64,000 nucleotides of DNA from UBA6168 sp964573725 (GTDB lineage Bacteria; Bacteroidota; Bacteroidia; Chitinophagales; Saprospiraceae). The notes under the pieces were generated by a model that had not been told where the DNA came from, did not search any database, and saw nothing but the letters and a program-made list of their open reading frames with translations. This document shows positions 63,272-64,000 of the stretch, piece by piece. The position numbers and the translations under genes are program-made. Positions within the stretch are counted from its first letter, which is position 1. Each line of letters begins with the position of its first letter. Location of the stretch: NCBI GenBank assembly GCA_964573725.1, contig CAZNLJ010000009.1, positions 1-64,000 on the forward strand, written 5' to 3'.

Positions 63272-64000
63272 TTGGATAGGAAGTCCGAAACGAGCAATCC
63301 GCATCATGCGGCCGGCCGGAAGCGGGTATTGTGCCTGCTTTCCAATTATGCCGGCAACGGAGGAATCCACCGGTTCAACCGGAACCTGGTCGAGGCCCTG
63401 CGGCAGCAGCCCGGTGTCGAATGCACCGTCCTTGCGCTCAATGATGCGGAGACCTGCACCCCGTACGGGGGTGCCGGCGGCAGCAAGCCCCGCTTCCTGG
63501 TACGGATCCTGCGGCAGTTATGGACGAACAAGCCGGACCTCCTGATTATCGGACTGTTGAATTTCGCTCCGCTCGCCTTGTTGGGGCGATTGTTTTCCTG
63601 CGGGCGGACCGTTTGCATCCTGCACGGTTTCGAAGCATGGTACCGCCGGGGCAAACTGGTTCCGTTCTACCGGCACATCGATGCATTCTGGGCCGTCAGC
63701 CAATATACGAGGCAGACATTCTCCCGGACAAACGGGGTGGCACCGAGCCGGGTGGAACCGATTTTCAATACCATTCCGGCGGACTGGGACGGCGGTCCGG
63801 TTCCTTTGCGGCGCAAGCCCTACTTCTTGTCCATCACCCGCCTGGACCAGGGAGAGCGCTACAAGGGGATCGACAAGAGCATAGAGGCCATCGGCCGGTT
63901 GCAAGCGCGCATGCGGGCCAAGGGATGGGAATACCGGTTGGTCGCCCACGGGGACGACCTGGATCGGCACCGCCACCTGGCGACCGGGCTCGGCGTTTCG
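63272..64000 (+). CDS. Family 4 glycosyltransferase, truncated by the window end
   Basis: The frame stays open from 63272 to the last base, giving 243 residues of a larger protein. The N-terminal GT-B domain is clear: 'VLCLLSNYAGNGGIHRFNRNLVEALRQ', 'VCILHGFEAWYRRGKL', 'FWAVSQYTRQTFSR' and, at the domain switch, 'FLSITRLDQGERYKGIDKSIEAI'. The start is uncertain: TTG 63272 (14 bp after the previous stop) or TTG 63329; no ATG fits. It is the fifth in the run of transferases. Confidence 0.85.
   Translation, partial: MDRKSETSNPHHAAGRKRVLCLLSNYAGNGGIHRFNRNLVEALRQQPGVECTVLALNDAETCTPYGGAGGSKPRFLVRILRQLWTNKPDLLIIGLLNFAPLALLGRLFSCGRTVCILHGFEAWYRRGKLVPFYRHIDAFWAVSQYTRQTFSRTNGVAPSRVEPIFNTIPADWDGGPVPLRRKPYFLSITRLDQGERYKGIDKSIEAIGRLQARMRAKGWEYRLVAHGDDLDRHRHLATGLGVS

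Overview
The window looks like chromosomal DNA from a GC-rich member of the Bacteroidota, plausibly in or near the Saprospiria; the class is an inference. The phylum is supported by a GldD gliding lipoprotein, a secreted protease ending in a type IX secretion (T9SS) sorting domain, a Bacteroidota-type Tgt, DUF2141 and LolA genes, and LptF/LptG-like and Wza/Wzc genes of the type usual there.

Layout. 1-5.7 kb: two inverted copies of a ~140-bp repeat (1-141 and 5064-5206, the second ending in a 17-bp-arm palindrome) flank a GDSL lipoprotein, an ECF sigma / membrane anti-sigma-like / Spy-like operon, an acetyltransferase and an S24 repressor. A 94-98-bp tandem repeat lies against the stop codon of a PhoD-like phosphatase. 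5.7-33.8 kb is mostly core and housekeeping: T9SS protease, fumarylacetoacetase, a lipoprotein methyltransferase, an ABC/FtsX transporter with a histidine-rich loop, mutY, ssb, gldD, 3-hydroxyanthranilate dioxygenase, an LpxH-like hydrolase, metF, a GT-C-like membrane protein, lolA, a D-Ala-D-Ala dipeptidase, tgt and an lptG-like gene. Two poorly coding stretches (27.6-28.9 kb and 33.8-34.4 kb) carry hairpins, dyads and one likely small membrane-protein gene.

34.4-64 kb is one long, nearly all plus-strand surface-polysaccharide locus. It opens with a CpsB/YwqE-type phosphatase, a WecA-type initiating transferase, Wza, Wzc kinase, and the Wzm/Wzt ABC exporter. Then come a family 2 glycosyltransferase and a module of TauD-like oxygenase, aldo/keto reductase, ATP-grasp ligase, epimerase/reductase and phosphoesterase. 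Next is an acyl-decoration module: MBOAT, FkbH, acyl carrier protein, MaoC-like hydratase, ketoreductase-type SDR and two SGNH proteins. Next is a deoxysugar module: NDP-hexose 2,3-dehydratase, Gfo/Idh 3-ketoreductase-like protein and DegT aminotransferase. Five glycosyltransferases follow, the last cut by the window edge.

The most interesting hypothesis is that this locus builds a 2-deoxy (possibly amino) sugar and, on its own carrier protein, an unusual short hydroxyacyl group, joins them on a glycan, and exports it by an ABC route with a Wza/Wzc apparatus. The gene assignments are well supported; the chemistry is inference.
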